A stretch of DNA of 10,887 nucleotides from Fimbriimonadales bacterium. Lineage in GTDB: Bacteria > Armatimonadota > Fimbriimonadia > Fimbriimonadales > GBS-DC. The stretch lies in the NCBI GenBank assembly GCA_026416655.1, contig JAOAES010000029.1, positions 1 to 10,887 on the forward strand. Reading direction: 5' to 3'. The position numbers were made by a program, and so were the translations under genes. This document shows positions 1 to 7,835 of the stretch, piece after piece (positions within the stretch are counted from its first letter, which is position 1; every line of letters starts with the position of its first letter). The notes under the pieces were generated by a model that saw nothing but the letters and a program-made list of their open reading frames with translations, was not told the origin of the DNA and ran no database searches.

Positions 1-19
1 AGATGTGTATAAGAGACAG
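1..19 (+). other. Tn5/Nextera mosaic-end adapter remnant (library artefact)
   Basis: The first 19 bases read AGATGTGTATAAGAGACAG, which is exactly the Tn5 transposase mosaic end used in Nextera libraries. The reverse complement is the usual adapter-trimming string. It sits at the extreme contig end and interrupts the reading frame of the minus-strand gene that begins at 106, as untrimmed adapter would. It should not be read as genomic sequence or as a natural transposon end. Confidence 0.96.
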
Positions 20-106
20 CCAGTGCCCAGCTGGTACATCGCGCATTTGCGCCCAAGCGCACACCGAAAGCAGTCCTGCAACCAGTAAGACTATGCCTGT
101 CCGCAT
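20..106 (-). CDS. Exported protein, probable SLH-domain protein, 5' fragment
   Basis: Only the first 29 codons are present; the rest is cut off by the contig end and adapter. The translation is a classic Sec signal peptide (Met-Arg-Thr, a hydrophobic core IVLLVAGLLSV, then a CAWA cleavage site) followed by QMRDVPAGHW. DVPAGHW is the typical opening of an S-layer-homology domain, so an S-layer or outer-envelope protein anchored to cell-wall polymer is likely; that rests on about seven residues. AAGGAGG at 118-112 lies 5 nt before the ATG at 106-104 and only 2 nt before another ATG at 109-107, so I prefer the second. A TATCAT -10 element lies at 139-134. The gene is divergent from the small membrane protein at 187. 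Confidence 0.72.
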
Positions 107-133
107 CATCTCCTCCTTGAGTAAGTAGCGTTT

Positions 134-142
134 ATGATACCC
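134..142 (-). promoter_or_regulatory. Putative -10 promoter core for the SLH-like gene
   Basis: On the minus strand this reads GGGTATCAT, with TATCAT as the -10. A start near 127 would leave a leader of about 20 nt containing the AAGGAGG. No convincing -35 is visible. The same nine bases occur upstream of the DUF697 gene at 1778-1786. Confidence 0.5.
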
Positions 143-152
143 GTTCCTACAA

Positions 153-160
153 GGTATACT
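153..160 (+). promoter_or_regulatory. Putative -10 promoter core for the zinc-ribbon protein gene
   Basis: GGTATACT (preceded by A) contains TATACT at 155-160. A transcript starting near 167 would have a leader of about 20 nt with the ribosome binding site at 173-179. No clear -35 is present. With the element at 134-142 it forms a compact divergent promoter region. Confidence 0.5.
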
Positions 161-172
161 GGAGCCAAGCAA

Positions 173-179
173 AAGGAGG
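173..179 (+). promoter_or_regulatory. Ribosome binding site deciding the start at 187
   Basis: AAGGAGG is complementary to the end of 16S rRNA. It ends 7 nt before ATG 187 but only 1 nt before the in-frame GTG at 181, so ATG 187 is the supported start. Confidence 0.8.
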
Positions 180-186
180 CGTGCGC

Positions 187-573
187 ATGGCACGATGTCT
201 CAACTGCGGTGTGGAGATAGCGCAGACTCAGGAACTTTACTGTTCCCGTTGCGTCGCGTTTGCCGGCGGGACGGCGATTTCCCCACCGTCTTCAAGCGAG
301 GGGGGCGACTGGGTCTCTAAGATGGTGCCGACGCGCAACACCCCCGCGCTGGTGGGCTACTATCTCGGCGTGTTCAGCCTGATTCCCTGTTTGGGCGCGT
401 TCCTGTCGCCTTTTGCAATAGGATTCGGGATCACCGGCATCGGCAAAGCGCGCGTTCAGCAGGTTGGCTTCACCCATGCCGTCGTTGCGGTAGTACTGGG
501 CGGCTTTTCGTTGCTGGCGCACCTGCTCTGTGTCGGCGGCAGTCTCGTTGTACCTCTATTCATTAACTCCTGA
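187..573 (+). CDS. Small zinc-ribbon membrane protein, DUF4190-like
   Basis: This encodes 128 residues. The N-terminus has two CxxC pairs (C4/C7 and C19/C22), a short zinc ribbon as seen at the front of many small bacterial membrane proteins. After a Ser/Pro/Gly-rich linker (about 28-45) come hydrophobic segments at roughly 54-86 and 98-124. The stretch GYYLGVFSLIPCLGAFLSPF resembles the DUF4190 membrane domain, in which a 'GilSl.pC' segment is followed by a short loop and a second helix. Function is unknown for this group. The start is ATG 187, set by AAGGAGG at 173-179. The stop is 1 base before the ATG of the next gene, so the two are probably co-transcribed, though no functional link is obvious. 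Confidence 0.8.
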   Translation: MARCLNCGVEIAQTQELYCSRCVAFAGGTAISPPSSSEGGDWVSKMVPTRNTPALVGYYLGVFSLIPCLGAFLSPFAIGFGITGIGKARVQQVGFTHAVVAVVLGGFSLLAHLLCVGGSLVVPLFINS

Positions 574-574
574 G

Positions 575-1483
575 ATGAAGGTTCTGATAGCAGGCGGTAC
601 GGGGTTTATCGGCAAGGCGATGCTGCGTGCGTGGGCGTCGGAACATGAACTTGCTGTGTTGACACGCAACCCTGCGCGCGCGCAGCCGAGTTTGCCTGCG
701 GGCGCGCGCGCCGTCGGCTGGGACGGCGCAACGCTCGGCGAGTGGACGCAATCGCTGGATGGCGTGGAGGTGTTGATTAACCTCGCGGGTGAGCCGATTG
801 CCCAGCGCTGGACGCCCGAAGTCAAGCGACGGCTCTGGGACAGCCGCGTGAAGACGACCGAGCTGCTCGCGCGGGCGATTTCGCAAGCCGCGACTCCCCC
901 GCGCGTGATGTTGCAGGCGTCGGCAATCGGCGTTTACGACCAGAATCCCGACACGGTAGCGGACGAGAGCAGCCCCCCTGGCTCCGGCTTCCTGGCGGAT
1001 TTGGGCACGGCGTGGGAAGCGGCGGCTGCCCCCGTGCAGGAGCGCGGCGTGCGCCTGTGCTATATGCGTATCGGGGTCGTGCTGGGCGAAGACGGCGGCG
1101 CGCTGGAACGAATGCTCACGCCCTTCAAACTCGGCGTGGGGGGACCGATTGGCTCCGGCAGGCAATGGCTTTCCTGGATTCACCTCGACGATGTGGTGGG
1201 CGCGGCGGCGTTTCTGATGAAGCGCGAGGATTTAGCGGGCGCGTTCAACTTTACCGCGCCGAACCCCGTCACGATGACCGAGTTCGCGAAAACTCTGGGC
1301 AAAGTGCTGCTACGCCCTGCGATTTTCCGTGCGCCTGCGTTCGCGCTGCGCCTGATGCTGGGCGAGGCGGCGGATTTTCTGTTGCAAGGTTCGCGTGTGA
1401 TGCCGAAACGCTTGCAGGATGCGGGATACGAGTTCCGATATCCGACCCTGGAGCCTGCGCTGCGTAGCCTGTTAGAAAAGTGA
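575..1483 (+). CDS. TIGR01777 family NAD(P)-dependent epimerase-like protein (YfcH/SDR39U1 type)
   Basis: This 302-residue protein has the length and motif order of the atypical SDR family TIGR01777 (E. coli YfcH, human SDR39U1). It opens with the Rossmann dinucleotide loop GGTGFIG at residues 7-13. NLAGEPI follows at 69-75, then RRLWDSRV (85-92), SAIGVY (116-121) in place of the common SAIGYYG, RIGVVLG (165-171), and WLSWIHLDDVVGA (198-210). The C-terminal 45 residues, ending MPKRLQDAGYEFRYPTLEPA, match the DUF1731 domain. The family's substrate is not established, so no reaction is assigned. I start at ATG 575, where MKVLIAGGTG matches family N-termini; an upstream in-frame codon at 530 would only add residues overlapping the previous gene. 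There is no clear Shine-Dalgarno, which suggests coupling to the gene ending at 573. Confidence 0.93.
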   Translation: MKVLIAGGTGFIGKAMLRAWASEHELAVLTRNPARAQPSLPAGARAVGWDGATLGEWTQSLDGVEVLINLAGEPIAQRWTPEVKRRLWDSRVKTTELLARAISQAATPPRVMLQASAIGVYDQNPDTVADESSPPGSGFLADLGTAWEAAAAPVQERGVRLCYMRIGVVLGEDGGALERMLTPFKLGVGGPIGSGRQWLSWIHLDDVVGAAAFLMKREDLAGAFNFTAPNPVTMTEFAKTLGKVLLRPAIFRAPAFALRLMLGEAADFLLQGSRVMPKRLQDAGYEFRYPTLEPALRSLLEK

Positions 1484-1758
1484 TGCGGTCGCGCACTGAC
1501 TGTCGACGGCGTTTTGCGCGGCGTCGCGTCGCTACCCGCTCCTATCGGGGGGCTTACGGCACACGGGGAAACGACTTACCGTTGCTTCCTTCCGGACTTG
1601 GCGGGGTTCGCCGCCCTTCCGTTGCGTTAGTCCCGATGATCCACACGGGCGCGTGCGCGCGATTCGCGTAAACCGTCCCGCCTCGAGCCAGAGTTCAGCC
1701 CTGCTATGGCGGGTTGCAGGTACAGGGAACCGCCAGCTCCCCGCTTAGCGCGACCGCA
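1484..1758 (-). ncRNA. ffs: Signal recognition particle RNA, bacterial large type (with Alu domain)
   Basis: Read on the minus strand, this is the scaffold RNA of SRP, which works with Ffh and FtsY in co-translational membrane targeting. The universally conserved helix-8 core GTCCGGAAGGAAGCAAC lies at 1597-1581. Near the 5' end, AGCGGGGAG followed by CCCTGTACCTGCAA and ATAGCAGGG (about 1744-1695) closely matches the Alu domain of Bacillus scRNA and Thermus SRP RNA; GGGTAGCGA near the 3' end is also shared. The ends pair: TGCGGTCGCGC at 1758-1748 is exactly complementary to GCGCGACCGCA at 1494-1484. That gives about 275 nt, normal for the large type, not the roughly 100-nt 4.5S form. The 3' end abuts the convergent epimerase stop codon, and CTTTTC follows at 1480-1475, a possible weak terminator tract. 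Confidence 0.95.
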
Positions 1759-1764
1759 CACTAC

Positions 1765-1773
1765 AGTGTACCC
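1765..1773 (-). promoter_or_regulatory. Putative -10 promoter core for SRP RNA
   Basis: The minus strand reads GGGTACACT, with TACACT ending 6 nt before the predicted RNA 5' end at 1758. That is the right distance for a -10. No -35 is clear. Confidence 0.55.
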
Positions 1774-1777
1774 GATG

Positions 1778-1786
1778 GGGTATCAT
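1778..1786 (+). promoter_or_regulatory. Putative -10 promoter core for the DUF697 gene
   Basis: GGGTATCAT is identical to the element before the SLH-like gene. A start near 1793 gives a leader of about 20 nt containing GGGGG (1803-1807) before ATG 1813. It lies only 4 bases from the outward-facing SRP RNA element. Confidence 0.5.
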
Positions 1787-1812
1787 AACCCTACGACTTA
1801 CAGGGGGACACG

Positions 1813-2634
1813 ATGATACGACAGAAGCTGAACCAGTTAACGCACTGGTGGAACATCGCGAAAGAGCTTTCACCGAAGCAGGTGGAGCGCGAACTGTTGA
1901 CACCGTTTCGTATCGCGCTGGTAGGACACCCCGATCGAGTGGAAGCCGTCTGGCGCGTGTTGACCGCAGGGGCAAGCCCCACGCAACTACAAACCGCCGC
2001 AGAGTATGTCAAACGCTTCAACGCGCCCGTCACGGAGGAGTTCGACTTCGTGCTGGGCTGCGACGCGCTGGAGGTGCCTCAGGACGCAATCGAGGCGATT
2101 GTCGACCACTTCCAGAAGCACGAGTTCCCGCTGATTGCGTTGGCGCGGGTGCTGCCGGGCACGCGGGAGCTGGTGGTGAATCGGCTGATTGAGGAGGTGG
2201 CGTCGCTGAACGCGGGGCTGGCGATGATGTCGGCTTTGCCGTCGGTCTTTCCCCTGCTGGGGCTGCTCGCGCCGCCCGCCGCTGTGGCGGACATGGTGCT
2301 GCTGACCAAAAACCAGCTGCTGATGGTGTTGCGTGTAGCGGCGGCGTTTGGCAAGACGCCCGACTGGAAGCAGCGGTTGCCTGAGCTGGCGAGCGTGCTG
2401 GGCGCGGCGTTCGGCTGGCGCGCCGTCGCACGGCAGCTGGTCGGTCTTGTGCCCGGGGGCATCGGTATGGTCGTGAAGGGCATGGTTGCCTACGCAGGCA
2501 CGCTCACGGTGGGACGCGCCGCCGCGTGGTTCTATGCCACGGGCAAATCGCCGAGCAAGGCGGAGCGCGAACGGCTCTACCAGCAGGCGTGGGAGGAGGC
2601 GCGCGAGAAAAGCCAGCAGTGGAATAAGCCGTGA
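1813..2634 (+). CDS. DUF697 domain protein with degenerate GTPase-like N-terminus
   Basis: This encodes 273 residues. The C-terminal half (about 135-262) fits DUF697, a helical, membrane-associated domain usually attached to Era-like GTPases (as in YcjF). It contains LPSVFPLLGLLAPPAAVADM (142-161), LLTKNQLLMVLRVAAAFG, ELASVLGAAFG, RQLVGLVPGGIGMVVKG and AYAGTLTVGRAAAWFY, with hydrophobic stretches near 143-175 and 195-240. The N-terminal part has RIALVGHPDRVEA (33-45), placed like a P-loop strand but without the GKS/T needed to bind nucleotide; EEFDFVLGCDA (75-85) sits where Walker B would be. I infer an inactivated GTPase domain; it might instead be unrelated. GGGGG at 1803-1807 precedes ATG 1813 by 5 nt. 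The stop overlaps the GTG of the M16 gene (GTGA), suggesting coupled translation. Confidence 0.8.
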   Translation: MIRQKLNQLTHWWNIAKELSPKQVERELLTPFRIALVGHPDRVEAVWRVLTAGASPTQLQTAAEYVKRFNAPVTEEFDFVLGCDALEVPQDAIEAIVDHFQKHEFPLIALARVLPGTRELVVNRLIEEVASLNAGLAMMSALPSVFPLLGLLAPPAAVADMVLLTKNQLLMVLRVAAAFGKTPDWKQRLPELASVLGAAFGWRAVARQLVGLVPGGIGMVVKGMVAYAGTLTVGRAAAWFYATGKSPSKAERERLYQQAWEEAREKSQQWNKP

Positions 2635-5216
2635 ACAACGAGGCAAAAGTCGTACAATCTCGTCGGCAGGACGCCGACGCTACGCGAAGCGAGTTCGTAG
2701 CGTCGGCGTCTCGCCGACGAATTACCTTCTTGTCCGCCCTGTTTCTCTTCCTGTGGCTTGCCTCATTCGCCCAACCACAGCGAATTCAGCTACCCAGTGG
2801 CATGCAACTCATCGTGGAGCGAATCCCCGATGCGCCTCTCGTCGCCATCGAGGTCTGGATACGCACGGGCGTCGCCGATGAAACGCCCGAAACCTCGGGC
2901 GTTGCGCACCTACTGGAGCATCTGATTTTCAAAGGAACTGCTGAGCTGCCACCAGGCGCACTGGACGAAGCGTTCGAACAAGCAGGCGGCGTGCTGGACG
3001 CTTTCACTGAGCGCGACTGGACGCGCTACTCTGCCAGTGTACTACCCAACCAGTGGCAAACGCCTTTGCAAACCATGTTGCGCTGCTTACTCAGCCCCGC
3101 CCTCCCCGAAGAGGCGCTCCAGAAAGAGCGGCGTATCATCCTCAACGACGAATACGCCCTACATCGCGCCGACCCAGTCCGCCCTGCCCGCTACGCCCTG
3201 TTCGCCGAGGCGTTCAAAAACCACCCCTACGGACTGCCCCTGCTGGGCGACCCAGAAACGCTTGCCCGTCTCGATAGGGAGACAATAAGGCAGTTCCACC
3301 AGATGCATTATCGCCCTGAGCGCATTGTTGTCGTGCTGGCGGGCGCGGTGGACTGGGAGGCGGCGCGGCGCGTGGTGGAGGAAGCGATAAACAACCCTCA
3401 CCCCCAACCCCTCTCCCACGCCGTGGGAGAGGGGAGTTCCCCCTCTCCCACGGCGAGGGAAAGGAGGTCAGAGGGTGAAGGCATCTTCTCCGCCTCGCAT
3501 AACTCCTGCCTCGCGTTGGGCATCCGTACCCCCCCAGCAACCGAGATCGACAGCTGGCTTTGTGCGGAGATTCTGCGTATCACTCTGGCGGAGCCATATC
3601 GTGGCTTGCTCTACGAGGGCGAGAGCTTGCCGTTCGGACGCCTGCAAAGCGAATACCTGCCCCGTGTTCAGGGCAGTCTTCTCGCTGTTTACGCTCTTCC
3701 GCCCGTCGAGGCAACGGACAACTGGCAAGCAGCGACCCGCCAGCGAATCGAGGATGCCCTGCAGCGGATTGCCGATGGCAGTGCCCGAATTGCCATAGAG
3801 CAGGCACGCGCTGTCGCCCTGGCGCGCCATAACGCCTCGATGCGCCTCCCGATGGAACGAGCGCGCTGGTGGGGACTGTGCGCCACACTGCGCCTTCCGC
3901 TATCGCCTGAAGAGTACGCAGCAAGGCTGGAGAACCTGCCTGTAGAGAAGGTGGAGGCGTTCGCACGTGCGCACCTCGTCGGCGGGACGCCGACGCGACG
4001 CGACGCCGATTCGTCGGCGGGGACGCCCGCGCACCACGCGGGAACTGTCGTCGGCGGGACGCCGACGCGACGGGCGCGCAGTGCGGTTCGCCAACGACTT
4101 GCTAATGGATTGCGCGTGGTCGCGGTCGCCACGCCCGACTCTGAAAGTGTGATTATACAGGTAGCGGTGGCGCATACACCCGGCGAATCGCCCGCCGCAG
4201 GGGAATTAACGGCGCGCATGCTCTTCGGCGAGACGCAGAACGAGACCCAGCGCACCCTCACGATGCGCATCGCGCGTTCGGGCGGTAGCCTGCGCGTCGA
4301 GTGGACGCCTGCAGGGGCGCTGATTACCGCCTTTGCCCGTCCTGACTCCGTCGTGAATGTATTGGCGTTGCTCAAAGAAGCCTTGTTCCGGGCGGAATTC
4401 GACGAAACGAGCCTGCAACGTGCCCTGAAGCAAGCTCTCTACGACCGCCAGCATCAGGAGGGCGCACAAGGCTGGCGATTGACAGCGCGTCTGCTCAACG
4501 CCTACGCCGATGAAGCAGCTCTCAAACAGGTCTCACTGCGAGACCTGCGTTCCTACTATCGGGCGCACTACCGCCCTGAGAACGCTTGCATCGTTATTGC
4601 TGGGGACTTCCCTGTGGAACGGTTAATGGAGTTCGTGCAGCAGTTTTTCGGACACGAGTGGGACACATCCCCTGCTCCAAGGCGCGAGCAGTATGCCGTT
4701 TCGCCCACGCTCCGCACGGGCGACGCCTCCGACCCACGCCAACTGACATACACGGGATACGCCTGGACGCTCCCTCTGGAGTCGCCTACGGATTATCACG
4801 CCGCGCGGGCGTTGCAAATTCTACTTACCGAAGGAAAGCAATCCCGCCTGTTTCAAGCAACGCGCGAACAGCGGGGCGTTGGCTATGCTCTGCAAACGGA
4901 AGCGGCTCTGGTGAAAGGCGGTGCGCTTGGCGTCGGATGGTTGCAAACGGGCAAAACGCCTGTCCCTGAAAGCGTTCTCCAGCAAGCGATTGGCGAGGCG
5001 GTGCAACCGGGCGAGTGGCGTCGGGCGCACGCGCTCCTGCGCGGCGAGTGGGAACGCTTGCGTTGGAATCGCTCGGCGTTCACTGCCGCTCTGGCGTGGG
5101 CAGAGCTGAGCGGCTTGGGCTACGAAGCAATTTGGAACGCCCCCCCCGACGAAAACACTCTCACGCTTCAGCAAGTGGAAACCCTAAAAAACCGATTGAT
5201 ACGGAGGGGAAAGTAG
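2631..5216 (+). CDS. Exported M16 family zinc metallopeptidase, two-half form
   Basis: This 861-residue protein contains two M16 (pitrilysin/insulinase-type) halves. A signal peptide lies at about 28-47 (RRR, hydrophobic core, SFA before Q48), so it is probably exported. Half 1 (about 50-445) carries the inverted zinc motif H93-L-L-E96-H97 and a likely third ligand, E174, 77 residues after H97, the pitrilysin spacing. Half 2 (about 484-855) has the fold's landmarks (RQRLANGLRVV, SYYRAHYRPENACIVIAGDF) but ELTARMLFG (525-533) where HxxEH would be, so it is non-catalytic, as in other fused M16 enzymes. GTG 2631 overlaps the previous stop; the next start candidate, TTG 2730, would truncate the signal peptide. 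Three repeat elements are translated within the gene, at about residues 10-30, 255-284 and 449-481, without breaking the frame. Substrate unknown. Confidence 0.92.
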   Translation: MNNEAKVVQSRRQDADATRSEFVASASRRRITFLSALFLFLWLASFAQPQRIQLPSGMQLIVERIPDAPLVAIEVWIRTGVADETPETSGVAHLLEHLIFKGTAELPPGALDEAFEQAGGVLDAFTERDWTRYSASVLPNQWQTPLQTMLRCLLSPALPEEALQKERRIILNDEYALHRADPVRPARYALFAEAFKNHPYGLPLLGDPETLARLDRETIRQFHQMHYRPERIVVVLAGAVDWEAARRVVEEAINNPHPQPLSHAVGEGSSPSPTARERRSEGEGIFSASHNSCLALGIRTPPATEIDSWLCAEILRITLAEPYRGLLYEGESLPFGRLQSEYLPRVQGSLLAVYALPPVEATDNWQAATRQRIEDALQRIADGSARIAIEQARAVALARHNASMRLPMERARWWGLCATLRLPLSPEEYAARLENLPVEKVEAFARAHLVGGTPTRRDADSSAGTPAHHAGTVVGGTPTRRARSAVRQRLANGLRVVAVATPDSESVIIQVAVAHTPGESPAAGELTARMLFGETQNETQRTLTMRIARSGGSLRVEWTPAGALITAFARPDSVVNVLALLKEALFRAEFDETSLQRALKQALYDRQHQEGAQGWRLTARLLNAYADEAALKQVSLRDLRSYYRAHYRPENACIVIAGDFPVERLMEFVQQFFGHEWDTSPAPRREQYAVSPTLRTGDASDPRQLTYTGYAWTLPLESPTDYHAARALQILLTEGKQSRLFQATREQRGVGYALQTEAALVKGGALGVGWLQTGKTPVPESVLQQAIGEAVQPGEWRRAHALLRGEWERLRWNRSAFTAALAWAELSGLGYEAIWNAPPDENTLTLQQVETLKNRLIRRGK
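2660..2720 (+). repeat. Nested palindromic (REP-like) repeat inside the M16 gene 5' end
   Basis: Two 25-base arms (2660-2684 and 2696-2720) are inverted copies of each other with two mismatches and an 11-base spacer. Each arm is itself a small hairpin with the core CGTCGGC/GCCGACG. The left arm differs by two bases from the direct repeats at 3976 and 4048, so this is one repeat family. It encodes about residues 10-30 of the peptidase, ahead of the signal peptide. Confidence 0.9.
3395..3481 (+). repeat. Pyrimidine/purine palindromic repeat inside the M16 gene
   Basis: The element opens with CCCTCACCCCCAACCCC and closes with GAGGGTGAAGG, so its ends are near-inverted repeats. Inside, 3408-3420 and 3422-3434 are perfect 13-base inverted arms (CCCCTCTCCCACG and its complement) separated by one base. 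A second, imperfect CCCTCTCCCACGGCGAGGG hairpin follows. Similar dispersed elements, translated as PHPQPLSHxxGEG, are known from many bacterial genomes; I recall this family but cannot search for it. Here it adds about 30 residues in frame to the peptidase. Confidence 0.85.
3976..4072 (+). repeat. Direct REP-like repeats in the M16 inter-domain linker
   Basis: Identical 25-base units lie at 3976-4000 and 4048-4072. Each contains the hairpin CGTCGGC-GGGAC-GCCGACG and is translated as VGGTPTRR. The intervening 47 bases hold a partial copy (TCGTCGGCGGGGACGC near 4011) and a CCCGCG/CGCGGG hairpin at 4026-4042. They belong to the same family as the repeat at 2660-2720. The array encodes about residues 449-481, between the two M16 halves. 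Confidence 0.9.
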
Positions 5217-5239
5217 CGGCTTGCCGCACCCCCTCTTGT

Positions 5240-5252
5240 GCAGGAATCCTGC
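5240..5252. repeat. Short palindrome in the lon upstream region
   Basis: GCAGGAATCCTGC has 6-base perfect inverted arms around a single base, 64 bases before the lon start. It could be an operator half-site or part of a weak hairpin. It does not resemble the CIRCE heat-shock operator. Function is not assigned. Confidence 0.3.
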
Positions 5253-5315
5253 TCTCCAGCGCGAATATCAGGAACCAGTTATCGGTTTTTGCGTATAAGC
5301 ATGAGGTAGAACGCT

Positions 5316-7769
<2,454 letters not shown>

Positions 7770-7819
7770 TGGGCGTCATCCGCAGACCTTTGCTTGACCG
7801 GGGAAGCACGCCAGACATC

Positions 7820-7828
7820 AGGTATCCT
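7820..7828 (+). promoter_or_regulatory. Possible -10 core giving a leaderless psuG transcript
   Basis: AGGTATCCT matches the element seen before other genes here. TATCCT ends 7 nt before ATG 7836, so a transcript would start at or next to the start codon. TTGACC at 7794-7799 is 23 bases away, too far for a standard -35. Confidence 0.3.
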
Positions 7829-7835
7829 CTCCCGT

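Noticed and set aside
1..19. Natural Tn5 insertion end
   Set aside because: The engineered mosaic end at the first base of a contig is explained by Nextera adapter; no transposon sequence adjoins it.
563..1183. 206-codon minus-strand open frame opposite the epimerase gene
   Set aside because: No family motif; the + strand frame has the full TIGR01777 motif series.
1480..1671. 63-codon + strand open frame after the epimerase gene
   Set aside because: It lies antisense to the SRP RNA, has no ribosome binding site, and its low-complexity Arg-rich translation reflects the RNA's GC-rich helices.
1987..2646. 219-codon minus-strand open frame opposite the DUF697 gene
   Set aside because: Arg/His/Gln-rich shadow typical of the antisense of a high-GC gene; the + strand frame has a family match, ribosome binding site and promoter.
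2631..2730. Downstream start of the M16 peptidase at TTG 2730
   Set aside because: It would remove the positively charged residues of the signal peptide and has no ribosome binding site, whereas GTG 2631 overlaps the previous stop in the usual coupled manner.
3976..4072. Possible CRISPR array
   Set aside because: Only two full units, which are internally palindromic, translated in frame, and separated by a partial copy and not by unique spacers of constant length; no cas genes nearby.
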